Shown: in pieces, positions 22,476 to 33,741 of the stretch
How positions within the stretch are numbered: position 1 is the stretch's first letter
Layout: every line of letters starts with the position of its first letter
NCBI GenBank assembly: GCA_022606425.2
Contig: JAHDVF020001351.1
Location: 248,001 to 312,000, forward strand
Direction: 5' to 3'
DNA: 64,000 nt
Origin: Lepidostoma basale
Lineage: Eukaryota > Arthropoda > Insecta > Trichoptera > Lepidostomatidae
Program-made: the position numbers and the translations under genes
Notes under the pieces: generated by a model
Database searches by the model: none
Told to the model about the DNA's origin: nothing
Seen by the model: only the letters and a program-made list of their open reading frames with translations

Positions 22476-22595
22476 TCGCCACTTTCGCCATTTTATTGTC
22501 ACGTGAATTCTACACCAGACCAAAGACAGTGTGACAATCACTGGTGACTTAGGGGTGGCAGTCAATGCATTTACCACTCGGCCGTGAAGGTTGTC
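22476..22595 (-). mobile_element. tRNA-derived SINE, internally deleted
   Basis: Reverse copy. Body (cgccattttattgtcacgtg, ccagaccaaagacagtgtg) and A-box region (ccactcggccgtgaaggt) are present, but the B box and its surroundings are replaced by a short deletion junction. Confidence 0.7.
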
Positions 22596-22817
22596 TATAT
22601 ATAAAGATCCTAATGAATAAAAATAAACAAAACACCTAACATAATTTGCCAATAATTAAAAAAAATGGTACGAGTGACAAAGAGTGACAAATCTGTTAAT
22701 TTTTCTGATATAATAAATAAATAAAAATACATGCTTCATAATTAAATAAATAAAAAATATTCTTAATTATGACTATTTAATGTGTGAATTCTTTTTTTAC
22801 TTATATTTTATTTAAAT

Positions 22818-23252
22818 ACGCCGTAGAAATGAGATCACTAAGAAGAATGTGCGGGAAAACGTTGTATGATAGAATACCGAACGATGAAATAAGAAAGAAA
22901 TGTAAGGCAGATGACTGCATCATGAATAAAATTAAAAAGGGTCCCTGAGATAGTTTGGACATATGAAACGAATGGATGAGAGTAGAATGGTTAAAAAGTT
23001 GTACACAAGCAGCGTGAGTCAGAAAAGAAGCCGAGGACGACCGAGGAAAACATGGCATGACCAAATTAATCAATTACTAAAAGGCGGCCACATTCGAAGT
23101 CGGAATAATCGACGTGCGTGCATGGTACGATGTATGAATGTAGAGGAAGCCCGAGAGGTATACCAGGATAGGCCATTGTGGCGATCCATCTTCTCTGCCT
23201 ACCCCTCCGGGGAAATGGCGTGATGGTTATTTAGTTAGTTAGGTTTATTTAA
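22818..23252 (+). mobile_element. LINE family A, subfamily with GEMA end
   Basis: MRSLRRMCGKTLYDRIPNDE and IMNKIKKG, a single-base frameshift at ggtccctgagatag, then KRMDESRMVKKLYTSSVSQK and AYPSGEMA stop. Close relative of 33742-34201. Ends ggttatttagttagttag. Confidence 0.85.
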
Positions 23253-23339
23253 AAAAAAAACTAGTTATTATATTTAAAAAATATTATTCAAAGCATTGTT
23301 TTTAACCGCTCAAACGAGTTCCATTTTTTTTAGAATTTT

Positions 23340-23475
23340 AGATGAAATTAAGGCGTTAACACTGTGGAATTCCATAATGACGATTTTTTTATGAATTAAA
23401 ACATCGGTCTCCCGATGATGAAGGTGTAGCCCTCGAAACATGTCGAGAATAATAAACTCAAAAGTGGAAAAAACA
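23340..23475 (+). repeat. foldback family F8 half-copy
   Basis: Shares aaggcgttaacactgtgga, attccataatgac, ctcgaaacatgtcgagaa and actcaaaagtggaaaaaaca with the element at 48421-48610. The hammerhead-like core reads CCGATGATGA before stem aagg...ccct, so the first core bases are altered. Confidence 0.6.
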
Positions 23476-24261
23476 GCGTTCCATTATCTCGAAAAAATTA
23501 TACTAAAATCGGAAGAAAAATGCATCTCTGTTTTATATTATCCTCCCGATGTTGAAGGTATAATATCAAAGTGATTAAAAAACTTGTATCAGGGGAACAA
23601 GCAGCGTTTTTATTGTTCGAAATTTAAAAAAAAATCGCCTAGTTCGTACTTCTTATGTTGCCATCCTGCTCGCCCGCGGCGGTCAGAGAGTTTAGTCTCT
23701 AATTGCCGGTTATCCTATTTGTTTACATAAACAATTATTAGATTCTGGAGCGACCCAGCTGTTAGCTGCTAGCCTGGTACTTTTCTCTTCTGATTGTGAT
23801 GATTTAGTGCGGCCGGCCGCTATTAGGGGTTCCGGGGAGGCATACCATTGAAGAGGTCGATTTTTTTTTACACGTAGAACACCGGAGATGTCATTCATAT
23901 GAATTCTAGACTTTATGATATCCCAGCTGGTGTAGAAGACTATTCCAACATATGGTAGGAGACAATTCCAACATTGGAAAACAGGTAAAATATATTGGTG
24001 GTTTAAATAAGGTGGATAACGTTTTTGACTTATTATTTGATAGAAAAACATTTTAAAATGATATTTCATATTATCAAAAAAGATTTCTCATTTACAGCAT
24101 TACACACGCCAACGAATTCTTGTTGTTTACTAAACTTATTATTTAAATAGTAAAAAAAAAAGATTGCAAACAGTTGCGTAGTTTTTCACGGTTTGTAGCA
24201 AATAGTAATTCAACAAAATAATATATATACAACATAAAATAATATATTCTATATTCTATAC

Positions 24262-24505
24262 GACCTTCGTGGCCGAGTTGTAAGTGCATTGACTGCCACC
24301 ACGAACGTTCCGGGTTCGATTCCCGGCGAGGGCAGTGTGATTGTCACACTGTATTCGGTCTAGTGTAGAATTCACGTGACAATAAAATGGTCATAGATTA
24401 GCTACAAGTCGCATGTCACGAGAATCACTATGATAGCTATAAATACCCTTTACGTCGATTTGGCTCATGCTGTCATGATGTAAAGAGCGATTCAACATAA
24501 TTAAA
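24262..24505 (+). mobile_element. tRNA-derived SINE, tail B
   Basis: Head gaccttcgtggccgag with B box ggttcgattcc; body cacactgtattcggtctagt; then tail B: ctttacgtcgatttggctc and gatgtaaagagcgattcaac. Tail B carries a ctttac/gtaaag pair that can close a hairpin. Confidence 0.85.
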
Positions 24506-24579
24506 ATAAAAAAAATGATAAAAAATTCGACTTCAATTTGTGTTGTGGATTCATATTTAAATAAATATAATTGCATTTA

Positions 24580-24760
24580 GTATTACAACACTTTATTTCA
24601 CTTATCACAGACATGTTTCGGTTATAAATTAATATGATAATTAAACGATATTTATAGTAATTTTTTTATAATAAAAAATATATATAATCTGTACATTTTA
24701 AAAAGGTTATGTTCTATCAGAAACATGTATGTGATAAGTGAAATAAAGTGTTGTAATTCT
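24580..24760. repeat. foldback element with GAAACATG
   Basis: Arms tacaacactttatttcac, ttatcacagacatgtttc and the inverse gaaacatgtatgtgataag, tgaaataaagtgttgta are separated by about 95 bp of AT-rich DNA. No CTGANGA core is seen in the centre. Confidence 0.6.
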
Positions 24761-25499
24761 TAGTGTAGATATATTTATTCAAAGTAAATAATATACGTTT
24801 TTTGCGTTCTTGTTTTTATAAATATATTTCGTATTAATAATTACAACGGGTTCTTAAAATATTTGTATCATCATCAAGCAAAAGGAAATTATACTATTAG
24901 GATTATTTTAATTGTATTTAATTTAATACTCTATTTTAAAGGACGCGTAAGGGAAAGGGAAATATAAAATGGAATAAAAAGGTTAGGATTGGTACATACC
25001 AACGTTTCTTCACGGTATTCTGGTAGGGGCAAGCAAAGGATAGAACGCCACACATTCTTTTGATACACATGTTTTTTCTCCACAACCTTAAAATTGCAGA
25101 CAAAAAACTGTTTAATACATAATTACACATGAAAGCTTCCGGAACACATCAGAATGGGATCATTTTGTTTTAAATTTTAATCATACGTTTGTATGTTTTT
25201 ACCTCATTCATAATAATTACATGTTTTACATACGTAACTACGAAGATGATATAAAGTATGATGAATTTATTATTTAAAAAAAAAAACAACCCTTATTACT
25301 GAATAGTGAAAGGGTGGCTAAAAAATCTATTTTACATAGATTTTCATTTTGTTGTAACAAATGTACACATATTTTAGAAGCTTCTAATGGTAAAACATAC
25401 TTTTTAACACCACAAAATTATTACACGAGAAAAAATAAAAACAAGGCTACTCTGAAAATTACGAAAAAAAAAATTATAATATAAAAACAATAACAACAA

Positions 25500-25812
25500 A
25501 CAGAGAGAAGAGACCGCCACATTACTCTATCCTGACACACCTCTCTAGCTTCCTACACATTCATACAACGAGTCATACACGCACGTTGATTCTTCCGACT
25601 TGACCAACCTTTAAAAATTGATTAATTTGGTCATGCCGTGTTTTTCTCGGTCTACCTCGACTCCGTACTCCATTTACACCATTAACGTATACTTTCTTTA
25701 CCATTCTTTCTCCATCTATGCGCGCTATATGTCCGAACCAATGCAGAGATACTTTCATAATTTTGTTCTGGATTTTCACCATTCTCGCTAATGTTGTTGT
25801 CATGCTAAGCAA
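25500..25812 (-). mobile_element. LINE family A fragment
   Basis: Minus frame NKIMKVSLHWFGHIARIDGE, GVRSRGRPRKTRHDQINQFL, then frame change to the terminal VEEAREVC region. The 3' hairpin is missing. Confidence 0.8.
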
Positions 25813-25844
25813 TGGAATTTGACAATATTGAAATAAAACGAAAA

Positions 25845-26650
25845 AACTAACTAACTAACCACCACGCCGTCTCCCCGAAGGGGTAGGCAGAAATAATGGA
25901 CTGCCACACTTTTCTTTCCTGACATATTTCTCTCGCTTCCTCAATATTCATACATCGTGTCATAAACGCGCGTCGATTTCTCCGACTCCTCACGTGACCG
26001 ACATTTAATATTTGATTGATTCGATAGTGTCACGTTTTCCTCGGTCTTCCTCTATTTCTAGTTCCATTTAAATCGTTAAGAAAAAAAATACCATTCTTTC
26101 TTCATTCATTCTTTTCACGTATCCAAACCATCTTAATGATCCTTTCATTATTTTGTTCATAATACTTTCATTCGAACCGCATTCACTTCTTATAATTGCA
26201 TTTGACACTCTATAATATACATAATAATCAATTGGTGTGATAGCCGTGGTAATCAATTGGTGTGCCGCGGAAAAAAGTCAATTTTTTGTGAAGATAATAC
26301 ACCTAAAAATAGCTGAGAGCTATAACAGCTTTATTACGCGAGGGGCGGGACAGCCTCACCCGCGTGGCGCGCCTCGCTCACAAGCTATCGCCGAACGCAG
26401 CACGCAGGCGTATCGAGTATTTACTCGTTTAGTAATGAATAAATATTAAATAAACATTGCTTTTTTTCTTTGGTGTACCTCTAAAATTTCTTGATTTGAT
26501 AGGTGTACCTTGAACACAAAAAGTTTGCGGAACACTGCCCTTGACCACCACCCGATCTTAGAGATCTCATTTCTACTGCATTTATTCTACTTTCACCCTT
26601 CTTTTACCAGTTCCATGCTTCACTTGCATGGAACTGGCACAGTTTGAGTA
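25845..26650 (-). mobile_element. LINE family A, split by a hAT-like insertion
   Basis: Tail taactaactaacc, hairpin, NRRAF, GRPRKT-like and SLRWFGYVKRMNEERMV regions up to 26225. It resumes at 26555-26650 with the MRSL/AVEM and NWQKK regions. Orientation and order are consistent across the gap. Confidence 0.78.
26226..26554. mobile_element. hAT-like non-autonomous element
   Basis: Begins with ggtgtgccgcggaaaa-type sequence and ends tgtaccttgaacacaaaaag, tttgcggaacactgccc. This end type (inverse CAGTGTTCCGCAAAC) is common in insect hAT elements. A GC-rich core (gcgaggggcgggacagcctc) lies inside. I could not fix the TSD. Confidence 0.5.
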
Positions 26651-27054
26651 AAATCATTAAAATCATCAGATTATATTGAAATAATGTAATTATAATAATT
26701 TGGTTGATAACGTATTATTTATTGTGTGTATGATTGATAAAAATAATAATCGAACACAACACAATATGTCGTCTAGGAATTTATCTAAATATATATGGGG
26801 TAAAATGTATGTAATCAAAAGTTAATAGCGGTTGATTTAGAGGAGCGCGGCTATAAAGAATAATCAGGGGAGCATAAGGCAAGAGAGACGCCGAGGCCGC
26901 CGGTCATATCATAAATATGGACGCAATACGGACTGCGGTGGATAATACCGTCGTCTGCCATTCAAAGGGGCGTAAACTCATTTTTCACAAAATCAAATAT
27001 ATTTTAAAAACACATTTCATAAAATATTTTTTTTACAAAATAAATAATAATGTC
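26650..27054. other. unassigned spacer with GC-rich patch
   Basis: Contains gagacgccgaggccgccgg near 26890. No gene recognised. Confidence 0.3.
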
Positions 27055-27134
27055 AGGAAAGTAAAGTGTGGCAGTCAATTCTTTCTGCCGATCCCTTCGG
27101 GGAGACGGCGTGATGGTTAGTTAGTTAGTTAGTT
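27055..27134 (+). mobile_element. LINE family A, very short 3' end
   Basis: Only about 80 bp: gtgtggcagtcaattctttc, gatcccttcggggagacgg and ggttagttagttagttag. Shows how far 5' truncation can go. Confidence 0.8.
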
Positions 27135-27960
27135 TAATCTTTGTACACAAAGCTTCTTGGTGTTTATCTTGACGCAAATCTGTCTCTAAAATCCCAAATT
27201 AATAACACGGTCAGCGCTAGTTTCTTCCACCTAAGACGATTAAAATCCGTCAAAAGGAGTATTCCCCATGACACTTTCAAAACTCTTGTAAATTCCTTCG
27301 TTGTGTCACGACGAGATTATTGTAATGGAATTTATGCAAACATTCCAAAACAACAAATAAACAAACTTCAATCTGCGTTCAATGCAGCAGCAAGGCTCAT
27401 TAAAGGCATTCCAAAAAAGTCCCATATAACACAACATCTCAAAGAACTTCACTGGCTTAAAAGTCCAGAAAGAATCCAGTATAAACTCTGCTGGACAGTC
27501 TTCAAAGCGCTACATGGAATGGCACCAAGTTATATATCTGAACTCTGTATAACGGACAGCCTAAATTCACGGAAATCCACACTTCGCTCGGCGAACTCCT
27601 CAGCAATAGGAAGATTAGTTGAGCCGAAGCGTTGCCCCAGTACAAATTTCGGGGATCGAGCGTTCGCGGTAGCCGGTCCATCAGCTTGGAACAATCTCCC
27701 TTCACACCTTAGATGCATAAATGATCCGACAGATTTCAGATCCAAATTGAAAACCCATCTTTTTCATATTTCATACCCAATTTAAACATTTATACTTTGT
27801 TCTACTATACTTTTAAACCGATCGTTTTTTAAGCGGTCACATTTAGATTTTTAAGATTTAAAACACGTCTTAATGCGCCCTTGAGGTGATTACATCACAA
27901 AAACGGCGCTTTAAAAGTTAGCATATTATTATTATTATTATTACAAAGTTAAAAAAAATA
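27135..27960 (+). mobile_element. LINE family C (CR1/L2-like), longest ORF
   Basis: 214-codon frame from KLLGVYLDANLSLKSQI through RRDYCNGIYANIPKQQINKL, LKELHWLKSPERIQYKLCW, ALHGMAPSYISELC and FGDRAFAVAGPSAWN to KTHLFHISYPI stop. The 3' UTR has gcgcccttgaggtgatt, acggcgct and an (att)n tail. It abuts the family A tail directly. Confidence 0.88.
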
Positions 27961-28049
27961 AACATTACTGCCTTACAATTATCACTTTTTTATTAATATT
28001 ATCAATATTAATGAATTGATATACTCGTATAATTCTATAGTTGATACAG

Positions 28050-28312
28050 TTGGTTCGGACATATGAAGCGCATGGATGGAGAAAGAATGGTTTAGAAAGT
28101 ATACGTTTATGATGTAAATGAAGTACAGTAACTTTTAATTGTTGGTCATGTTAGAAGTCGGAAGAATCGACGTGCGTGTATGACTCGCTGTATGAATGTG
28201 GAGGAACCTAGAGAGGTGTGCCAGGATAAGAGTTGTGTGGCGGACCATTATCTCTGCATACCCCTACCATCCCTACGGGGAAACGGCGTGATGGTTTGTT
28301 GTTATTGATATA
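28050..28312 (+). mobile_element. LINE family A 3' end with internal deletion
   Basis: From the WFGHMKRMDGERM region, deleted across GRPRK, then TRCMNVEEP and hairpin ctacggggaaacggcgtg. Confidence 0.75.
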
Positions 28313-28494
28313 GTTCTAATAATGTAATGAAACATGTCAACTGTATATATAATATTAAAATCAATCCCTTCGTTTGATTTGGAATTTTACATCTTTGCCA
28401 AAGTATTTTTTTTTCTTCACTTATTTTATTATTGGATGCAAGTGTTTTTAATTGTTTTTATAAAATATGTTTGTGGATATCGGTTATGTCTGCT

Positions 28495-28664
28495 GCTGCC
28501 CTTTTGGTTATACCATACTTTCCTTGTTTTTCCTCGACTCAGTTCTCTATTCACATCGTAAATATACACTATCTTAATCAATATTTATTGATCTCCATAT
28601 GTCCACACCAATGCAGTGATCCTCTAATAATTTTGTTTATAATATTTTCATCCGCTCTATATTC
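28495..28664 (-). mobile_element. LINE family A fragment
   Basis: Minus-strand relic of the WFGH/RGxRKxWY region (ttttcctcgactcagttc, atgcagtgatcctctaataa). It is cut at TTAA by the piggyBac-like element. Confidence 0.6.
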
Positions 28665-28668
28665 TTAA

Positions 28669-29066
28669 AGGTCCATTTACACTGGACAGTCATCAGCCGA
28701 TACCGACACGTCACGATATAGCCTTGAATCTCACTGGCTCGTTATCTTAAATGCTATAATAAAATCGCCGTCGGGGGTTGTCGAAGAAATTACCTACCTA
28801 CATAAAATTGACACTTAATAAAAATGATAAAAAAAAATTCGGGATATTCTACGGTATATGATTCTTTTTTTACAGAATACCATTTTTACTACCATTTAAA
28901 TTCGCCGTGGAGAAGGCGATTATCTCGGAATTTAAATATAATATGAACGGAATAGGCATTAATTAAGAGTATCACGACACCATCAAAACAAACAAAACGA
29001 TTATTTGCTCAACGCAAACGCTTGACGTGTCGGTATCGGCTGATGACGGTCCAGTAAAAATGGACC
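28669..29066. mobile_element. piggyBac-like MITE
   Basis: About 398 bp with long terminal inverted repeats (about 47 bp): left AGGTCCATTTACACTGGAC ... GCCGATACCGACACGTCA, right its inverse with a few changes. TTAA occurs on both sides (28665-28668 and 29067-29070), the target site of piggyBac elements. No transposase inside. Confidence 0.75.
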
Positions 29067-29327
29067 TTAAGTCTTCCACCGCCCTCTTCAGTTCAAGATA
29101 TGAGACGCAGTCTTCGCAAACCTGTTTCAGATACTCCCGTCAGAGGCGCTTTCAATAATTTTCCCCTAACAAACAAACTTGTTTGTTAAACAGCAATTTA
29201 ATAAATAATATTAATACTTAAAGTGAGGATACGCCTCTATGAGGGACAGGCAAAGAAGTCTGTACATATATTACTGACTGCGGAGGATATTATGACTGAG
29301 AAGCAATAATTATATACGCACGACTAT

Positions 29328-30415
29328 CAATGGACGATTCGATCGGCGGGATTAATGACAATGCAATTATTGTTTGATTCTGGAAAGCTCTGAAAACAAG
29401 GTACATAATCATTTTTTGTCATACTAAAAATACGCATCGATACCAGGGTAGCAGAAAAGAGTGACAATAATACGCATATTAAATAACTCGAGACGACTTT
29501 GAAAGATGATTCGGTAGGCTGGATTAATGACAATGCAGTTATTATTTGAATCTGAAAAGTTCCAAAACAAGCTACAAAAACTTTTTTTACACTAAAAATA
29601 TTCATAGATACCAAAATAAGCTACAATTTTTTTTTTATATTAAAAATCTTCATAGATACCAAAGAATGATTAAATGTTATATATGGTCTGTTCTACTATA
29701 TGGCTGCGAAACCTGGACTCTGAAAGTGAATGTAATGAACCGGTTGGAAGCGTTCGAGATGTGGATATACCGCAGAATGCTCCGTAAACCGGGGACCGAT
29801 ACGGTCAGTATTGCAGATGTACGAGTACTACAGGAGAGCCAGAGTCAATAGAGAGCTGTTGTCGAGTGTGAAAATTAGAAAGGTTTCATATTTGGGTCAT
29901 GTGCTAAAGGGGGAAAAATACCACCTCCTTCGACTGATATTAATGGGTAAAGTGGAGGGACGTCGGGGAGTTGGTAGAAGGCAGCTGTCCTGGGTGCGGA
30001 ACATCAAAGAGTGGACAGGAATAACAAGAGTTCAGAACCTGTTCCAAGTGGCGCAGGATAGAGATGCCTTTGCTGCAGTAATCGCCAACGTTGGGGGGAC
30101 CTGACACGGCACCGAAAGTAGAATAGATATCAAAACAAGCTACAAAAACATTTTTTCATACTAAAAATATTCATAGATACCAGGGTAGCAGAAAAGAGTG
30201 ACAATTATCCGCATATTGAATAACTCGAGACGTTTAAGAACAATGGAGGATTCGATCGGCGGGATTAATTATACGCAAATATTATTTGATTCTGGAGAGT
30301 TCCAAAACAATTTACAAAAAAAAAATTCATACTGAAAATTTCGATACCAGAGTAGCAGAACATAATGACAATTATGCGCATATTGAATAACTCGAGGCGA
30401 TTCCTGAAATCGGGT
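29328..30415. repeat. 172-bp tandem repeat interrupted by a LINE
   Basis: Units start gattcgatcggcgggatta at 29336, gattcggtaggctggatta at 29508 and gattcgatcggcgggatta at 30248. Each contains accagggtagcagaa or a relative and aataactcgagacg. A sub-unit of about 61 bp (aagctacaa ... catagatacc) is amplified around the LINE at 29655-30122. Confidence 0.75.
29655..30122 (+). mobile_element. LINE family E, C-terminal fragment
   Basis: RMIKCYIWSVLLYGCETWTL, MNRLEAFEMWIYRRMLRKPG, a frameshift, then RVNRELLSSVKIRKVSYLGH and GVGRRQLSWVRNIKEWTGIT, ending at tggggggacctgacacggca. It is inserted in the satellite with atagataccaaa on the left and atagatatcaaa on the right, a possible TSD. Confidence 0.85.
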
Positions 30416-30534
30416 TCAACCCACTATTCATTTAAAAAAAGAAATACTCTTCGCAATACTGATGTCCTGGTACCAACTATTTGTTTTGCAGTTCTTTGGG
30501 GGAGTTTTATTATAAGTTTCAAGTGCATCTTGGG

Positions 30535-30968
30535 ATTCTGACGGGTACGAAGGGGTGTGCTATATAAAATGTCGAAATGCACCATGTTGCAATGACACCA
30601 GCAAGACTACTGCCAAGTCCAATTTTGTAGTGTCCACTAGTGGTCTCTTAGAGCCTGCGAACCCCAGACATTATGACCAGTGACATTACCATCAGTGTCA
30701 TAAAAAATAGAAATCGAAAATCAAAGGCCATAAAACTGGATTCACTCGGCCAAGGGAAGGCAACTGTAACAGAAAATCACCAAGACAAAGCAAGGGGAAA
30801 ACACTCTGGACATCATTCCCCAGATCATCACTATAAAGAGGAATCAAACCAAGGCACCGAGTCCCCGAAGTTCTTTGAATGTGTCAGGACTACCCAGGAC
30901 AGAGATGCCAACTCTCAAATGATAGTCAATATCGGGGGAATCTGACATGATATTGGGAGAAGAGAAGA
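30535..30968 (+). mobile_element. LINE family E-type 3' segment, diverged
   Basis: Related to 14450 and 60796 (caccatgttgcaatgacacc, gtgtccactagtggtct, cataaaactggattcactcg) but more diverged. It ends in cgggggaatctgacatgat. Confidence 0.6.
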
Positions 30969-31029
30969 AACAGAAATTCAGCACCTTTGTCCGTGAGTTA
31001 CGAAAAAGAGTCATACTAAAGAGTAGTTG

Positions 31030-31252
31030 TATACAATTAGTAGGTCTTGGACTTGGACATGGATCTTCTGGCTTACGTAGGTTCAGCTCTTGGGGTTACT
31101 TCACTTACGTCTGATGGGAACATTGTTGGAAAGGTGACATGTTGGTTACAATGAGTAGGTCGTGGACTTGGACTTGGATCTGCTGACTTACGCAGGTTCA
31201 GCTCTTGGGGTTATTCCACTTACGTCTGATGGGAACATTGTTGGAAAGGTGA
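31030..31252. repeat. two-copy tandem duplication, 118 bp
   Basis: taggtcttggacttgg ... ggaacattgttggaaaggtga occurs twice in a row with few changes. A third, diverged relative (cttctggcttacagaggttc) is at 40165-40260. Purpose unknown. Confidence 0.75.
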
Positions 31253-32024
31253 TTTGTGTGACGGAGTGTTCTTCTTAAGGAGGATCTATTTTGGACACTT
31301 GTGGCGGCTGGGGATGATTAGATCGTAATTTGAGGGGTCTATTATTGTGTGGTTAGGGTGTGAAGGGAGTTATTTGTAATAATTTCGTAATATCATCGTA
31401 ATGTAATAAGTTTGTAATATCATCGGGATTCCGGATTCTAGGTGCAGTTGTGTGATAATGGTCCATGAATAAGCTCCAATAACGATCTGTTTTAAATACT
31501 TTTTCAAAAAGAACCTGTTAGAACCTACTCAAAAAACGTTGCAACATCTACATACCTTCATTAAGCATTTTATTTATTATATTTATTAATAGTTTTAGCG
31601 CATGTCACTCTCATATTGCTACAATAAACAATAACTTTATTTTATAATACGTGTCAGAAGTCTGAAAGTAAAAAAATCACATTATAAAATTAGTTTTGAA
31701 TGTTTTTTTCTTTGTACCAGGATCGCTAAAGGACGGAGTACCAGGGTTACAGGTTTAACGAGGAGATGATATATTGGAATGTAAACGAGGGGCGGGGCGG
31801 GGGTCGGCGCTAAAATACCACACGGAACCCGCCGCGGGCGTCTGCGCCTGCGCCGGTCACGTGGCCCACACGCATACTAACTACAGTGTCCGGGGACCAG
31901 GAGAGTATGTAAAATAGGCGGTGAATTATAAAAACCTCGCACGATCGTTTAAATGAAAATAGTTATGTTTACATACAATTTAATATGAAATCAAACCGAA
32001 AATGATATTATATAAGTTTACAAT
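31253..32024. other. spacer with GC-rich island
   Basis: 31780-31900 is strongly GC-rich (ggggcggggcgggggtcgg, gcgtctgcgcctgcgccgg). No frame or repeat recognised. Candidate intronic regulatory or CpG-rich element, without functional evidence. Confidence 0.3.
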
Positions 32025-32496
32025 GTTTTGAGTGAAGCATGGAACTGGCAAAAGAAGGATGAAAGTAGAATAAATGCAGTAGAAATGAGATCTCTAAGAC
32101 GAATGTGTAGCAAATCTGTAAATGATAGAGTGACAAATGCAAGTATAAGAAGTGAATGTTGGGCGAATGAAAGTGTTGTGAACAAAATAAGGAAAGGGTC
32201 ATTAAGATGGTTTAGACACATGGAAAGAATGAGTGAAGACACAATGGTAAAGAAGGTATATGTAAACGGCGTGAACGGAGCTAGAAATAGAGGAAGGCCG
32301 ATCAAATCAATCAAATATTGAATGTCGGTCACGTGAGGAGTCGGAGAAATCGACGTGCGTGCATGACAAGATGTATGAATGTAGAGGAATCGAGAGAAGT
32401 ATGTCAGGACATAACAGTGTGGCGTTCCATTCTTTCTGCCTAGCCCTCCGGGGAGACGGCGTGATGGTAAGTTAGTTAGTTAGTTAGTTAGTATGA
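32025..32496 (+). mobile_element. LINE family A, C-terminal ORF
   Basis: SEAWNWQKKDESRINAVEMR, MCSKSVNDRVTNAS, LRWFRHMERMSEDTMVKKVY; a deletion removes KTWH after NRGRP. It ends with NRRACMTRCMNVEE-like residues, hairpin and a (gtta)n tail. Confidence 0.85.
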
Positions 32497-32549
32497 TGTT
32501 TTTAATATTCAACAGTTTTTATTAAAATTGTCCAAAAATAACTAACTTA

Positions 32550-33350
32550 TTATCCATCACGCCGTTTTCCATGACGGGTAGGCAGAGAGGGTGGACTGCC
32601 ACACTGTTCTAGCGCGCTTGAGGCGAGTTATTCACGAAAACGGCTAAACTAACTAAACCAACTAACCATCACGCCGTCTCCCGGAAGAGGTAGGCAGAAA
32701 GAATGGACTGCCACACTTTTCTTTCCTGACATATTTCTCTCGCTTTCTCAACATTCATACATTGTGACATACACGCGCGTCGATTTCTCCGACTCCTCAC
32801 GTGACCGACATTCAACATTTGATTGATTTGATCGGCCTTCCTCTATTTCTAGCTCCGTTCACGCCGTTTACATATACCTTCTTTACCATTCTGTCTTCAC
32901 TCATTCTTTCCATGTGTCCAAACCATCTTAATGACCCTTTCCTTATTTTGTTCATAACACTTTCATTCGCACCGCATTCACTTCTTATACTTGCATTTGT
33001 CACTCTATCATAAACAGATTTGCCACACATTCGTCTTAGAGATCTCATTTCTACTGCAATGATTCTACTTTCATCCTTTATTTGCCAGTTCCATGCTTCA
33101 CTTCCATACATAAGGGTGGGCACAAGAACACCATTATGCACTGCCATCTTAGCTTTTTTGGATAGGCTTTTGTTTGCGATGACAACTTTAAGTACACCGT
33201 TTACTCTGTTGACTGCCCCAACCCTTCTTTCAATATCCTTCTCCATCCTCCCATCCTTTGTAAACATACATCCTAAATAAACAAATTCATCCACTTGTTC
33301 CAGATTTTCACCGTTTACACTAATGTTGCAGACTGTCATTGTTCCTTCAA
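32550..33350 (-). mobile_element. LINE family A, C-terminal ORF
   Basis: Tail pieces at 32550-32600, a family C 3' scrap at 32610-32646, then the main element from 32650. It reads on minus MTVCNISVNGENLEQVDEFV, YLGCMFTKDGRMEKDIERRV, LMYGSEAWNWQIKDESR and MRSLRRMCGKSVYDR. It shares the deletion after NRGRP with 32025-32496, so the two belong to one subfamily. Confidence 0.85.
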
Positions 33351-33514
33351 ACTAGCCTTATTATTATTATTATTACCCTGACATAACTATCGTGCCTCTT
33401 CTACATTCACAAGCCGTGACATACACGCTCGTCGATTTGTAGGTTGCATTCATCCGCCTTACATTCCTTTCTTGTGATGTAGGTCTATTGATACCTGATA
33501 ATTACCATCGTCAA

Positions 33515-33713
33515 AGACAAAGTTTTATTTGCACGCTGCAGAACTCCCCTGCCAACGATAAGCTCATGGTTTTCCGAATAATTTGCTCAGATGGACGATT
33601 ATGTCGACCGTAAAATGGACGTAGTGCACGATAAGTTTGGCGAACCGAATCATGATTTTCCAAATAAATTTGCACATTTTGCAAGCGCTGTTCTGACGTC
33701 AGTCTATTCACGA
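33515..33713 (-). pseudogene. transposase N-terminal HTH fragment (DUF4817-like)
   Basis: Minus frame VNRLTSEQRLQNVQIYLENH ... RQTYRALRPFYGRHNRPSEQ, then IIRK. This pattern is typical of the helix-turn-helix start of insect DUF4817/mariner-related transposon proteins, recalled from family knowledge. Its presumed upstream part continues at 34203, beyond a LINE insertion. The frame collapses after MSLSLAGEF. Confidence 0.7.
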
Positions 33714-33741
33714 TGAAATGGCAAAACGTACTGACTACAAA

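Noticed and set aside
24262..24340. Functional tRNA gene
   Set aside because: A and B boxes are present but the cloverleaf is imperfect, and the same sequence recurs with a SINE body and tail at many loci.
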